DNA of 5,446 nt from Actinomycetes bacterium. Lineage in GTDB: Bacteria; Actinomycetota; Actinomycetes; Actinomycetales; Cellulomonadaceae. Below the pieces are notes generated by a model. That model worked only from the letters and a program-made list of their open reading frames with translations, did not search any database and was not told the DNA's origin. Within the stretch, counting starts at the first letter, position 1, and every line of letters begins with the position of its first letter. A program made the position numbers and the translations under genes. The DNA lies in contig JAFABT010000074.1 of NCBI GenBank assembly GCA_023425905.1, forward strand, positions 1 through 5,446, written 5' to 3'. Positions 5,365 to 5,446 of this stretch are shown here, piece by piece.

Positions 5365-5446
5365 GTCCGGGGTCGTGAGCGCAGCCGCGCCCAGTAGGTG
5401 GCCAGGGTACGTGCCACCGCGCGAGTGATCTAGCCGACAACCTGCG

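Noticed and set aside
4747..5397. A 216-codon plus-strand frame opposite the DedA-family gene
   Set aside because: It is Arg/Asp/Glu-rich low complexity with no recognisable domain; the minus-strand DedA reading has clear motifs and a good ribosome binding site.
5353..5446. Possible promoter pieces upstream of the DedA gene (minus-strand TTGTCG at 5440-5435 and TACCCT at 5409-5404)
   Set aside because: The spacing of 25 bases is too long for a -35/-10 pair and neither hexamer is convincing alone, so no promoter is called.
1..5446. A search by eye for mobile elements, CRISPR repeats, tRNAs, rRNAs and defence or biosynthetic systems
   Set aside because: No transposase, terminal repeats, regularly spaced repeats or RNA-gene signatures were seen. 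All space is accounted for by six housekeeping-type genes and short gaps.

Overview
The window is high-GC DNA (visibly around 70% G+C, codon third positions almost all G or C) and reads as a chromosomal housekeeping segment of an actinobacterium. The evidence is an F420-type LLM oxidoreductase of the Rv1855c family, a type I pantothenate kinase with an actinobacterial-style sequence, the glmS-acpS-nnr grouping, and start codons that follow -10-like hexamers directly (leaderless architecture). The suborder Micrococcales is my best guess from overall protein character; this is inference, not something the sequence proves.

Layout from left to right: the N-terminal 77 codons of a NAD(P)H-hydrate epimerase/dehydratase (nnr, minus strand, cut by the window edge); a divergent 56-bp gap with a 15-bp palindrome; an LLM-class flavin/F420-dependent oxidoreductase (plus); a 112-bp convergent gap with a hairpin; then acpS and glmS (minus), which overlap by 4 bases (GTGA) and form an operon transcribed leftwards from glmS. 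A 52-bp divergent gap separates glmS from coaA (plus). coaA converges on a DedA-family membrane protein (minus), with a G-rich triple repeat between the two stop codons. The last 94 bases lie upstream of the DedA gene and hold its ribosome binding site and no further recognisable gene.

Functionally the genes feed cofactor and envelope metabolism. CoaA commits pantothenate to CoA. AcpS uses CoA to activate acyl carrier protein. GlmS makes glucosamine-6-phosphate for UDP-GlcNAc and peptidoglycan. Nnr repairs hydrated NAD(P)H. DedA proteins are implicated in recycling of membrane lipid carriers. The LLM enzyme is the odd one out: its substrate is unknown and it lies in opposite orientation between acpS and nnr.

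I see no mobile element, CRISPR array, RNA gene or defence system, and no convincing undescribed system. The points worth a second look are regulatory (leaderless starts, central dyads in both divergent gaps), a substitution in the Nnr nucleotide-binding loop, and a short odd-codon insert in CoaA.
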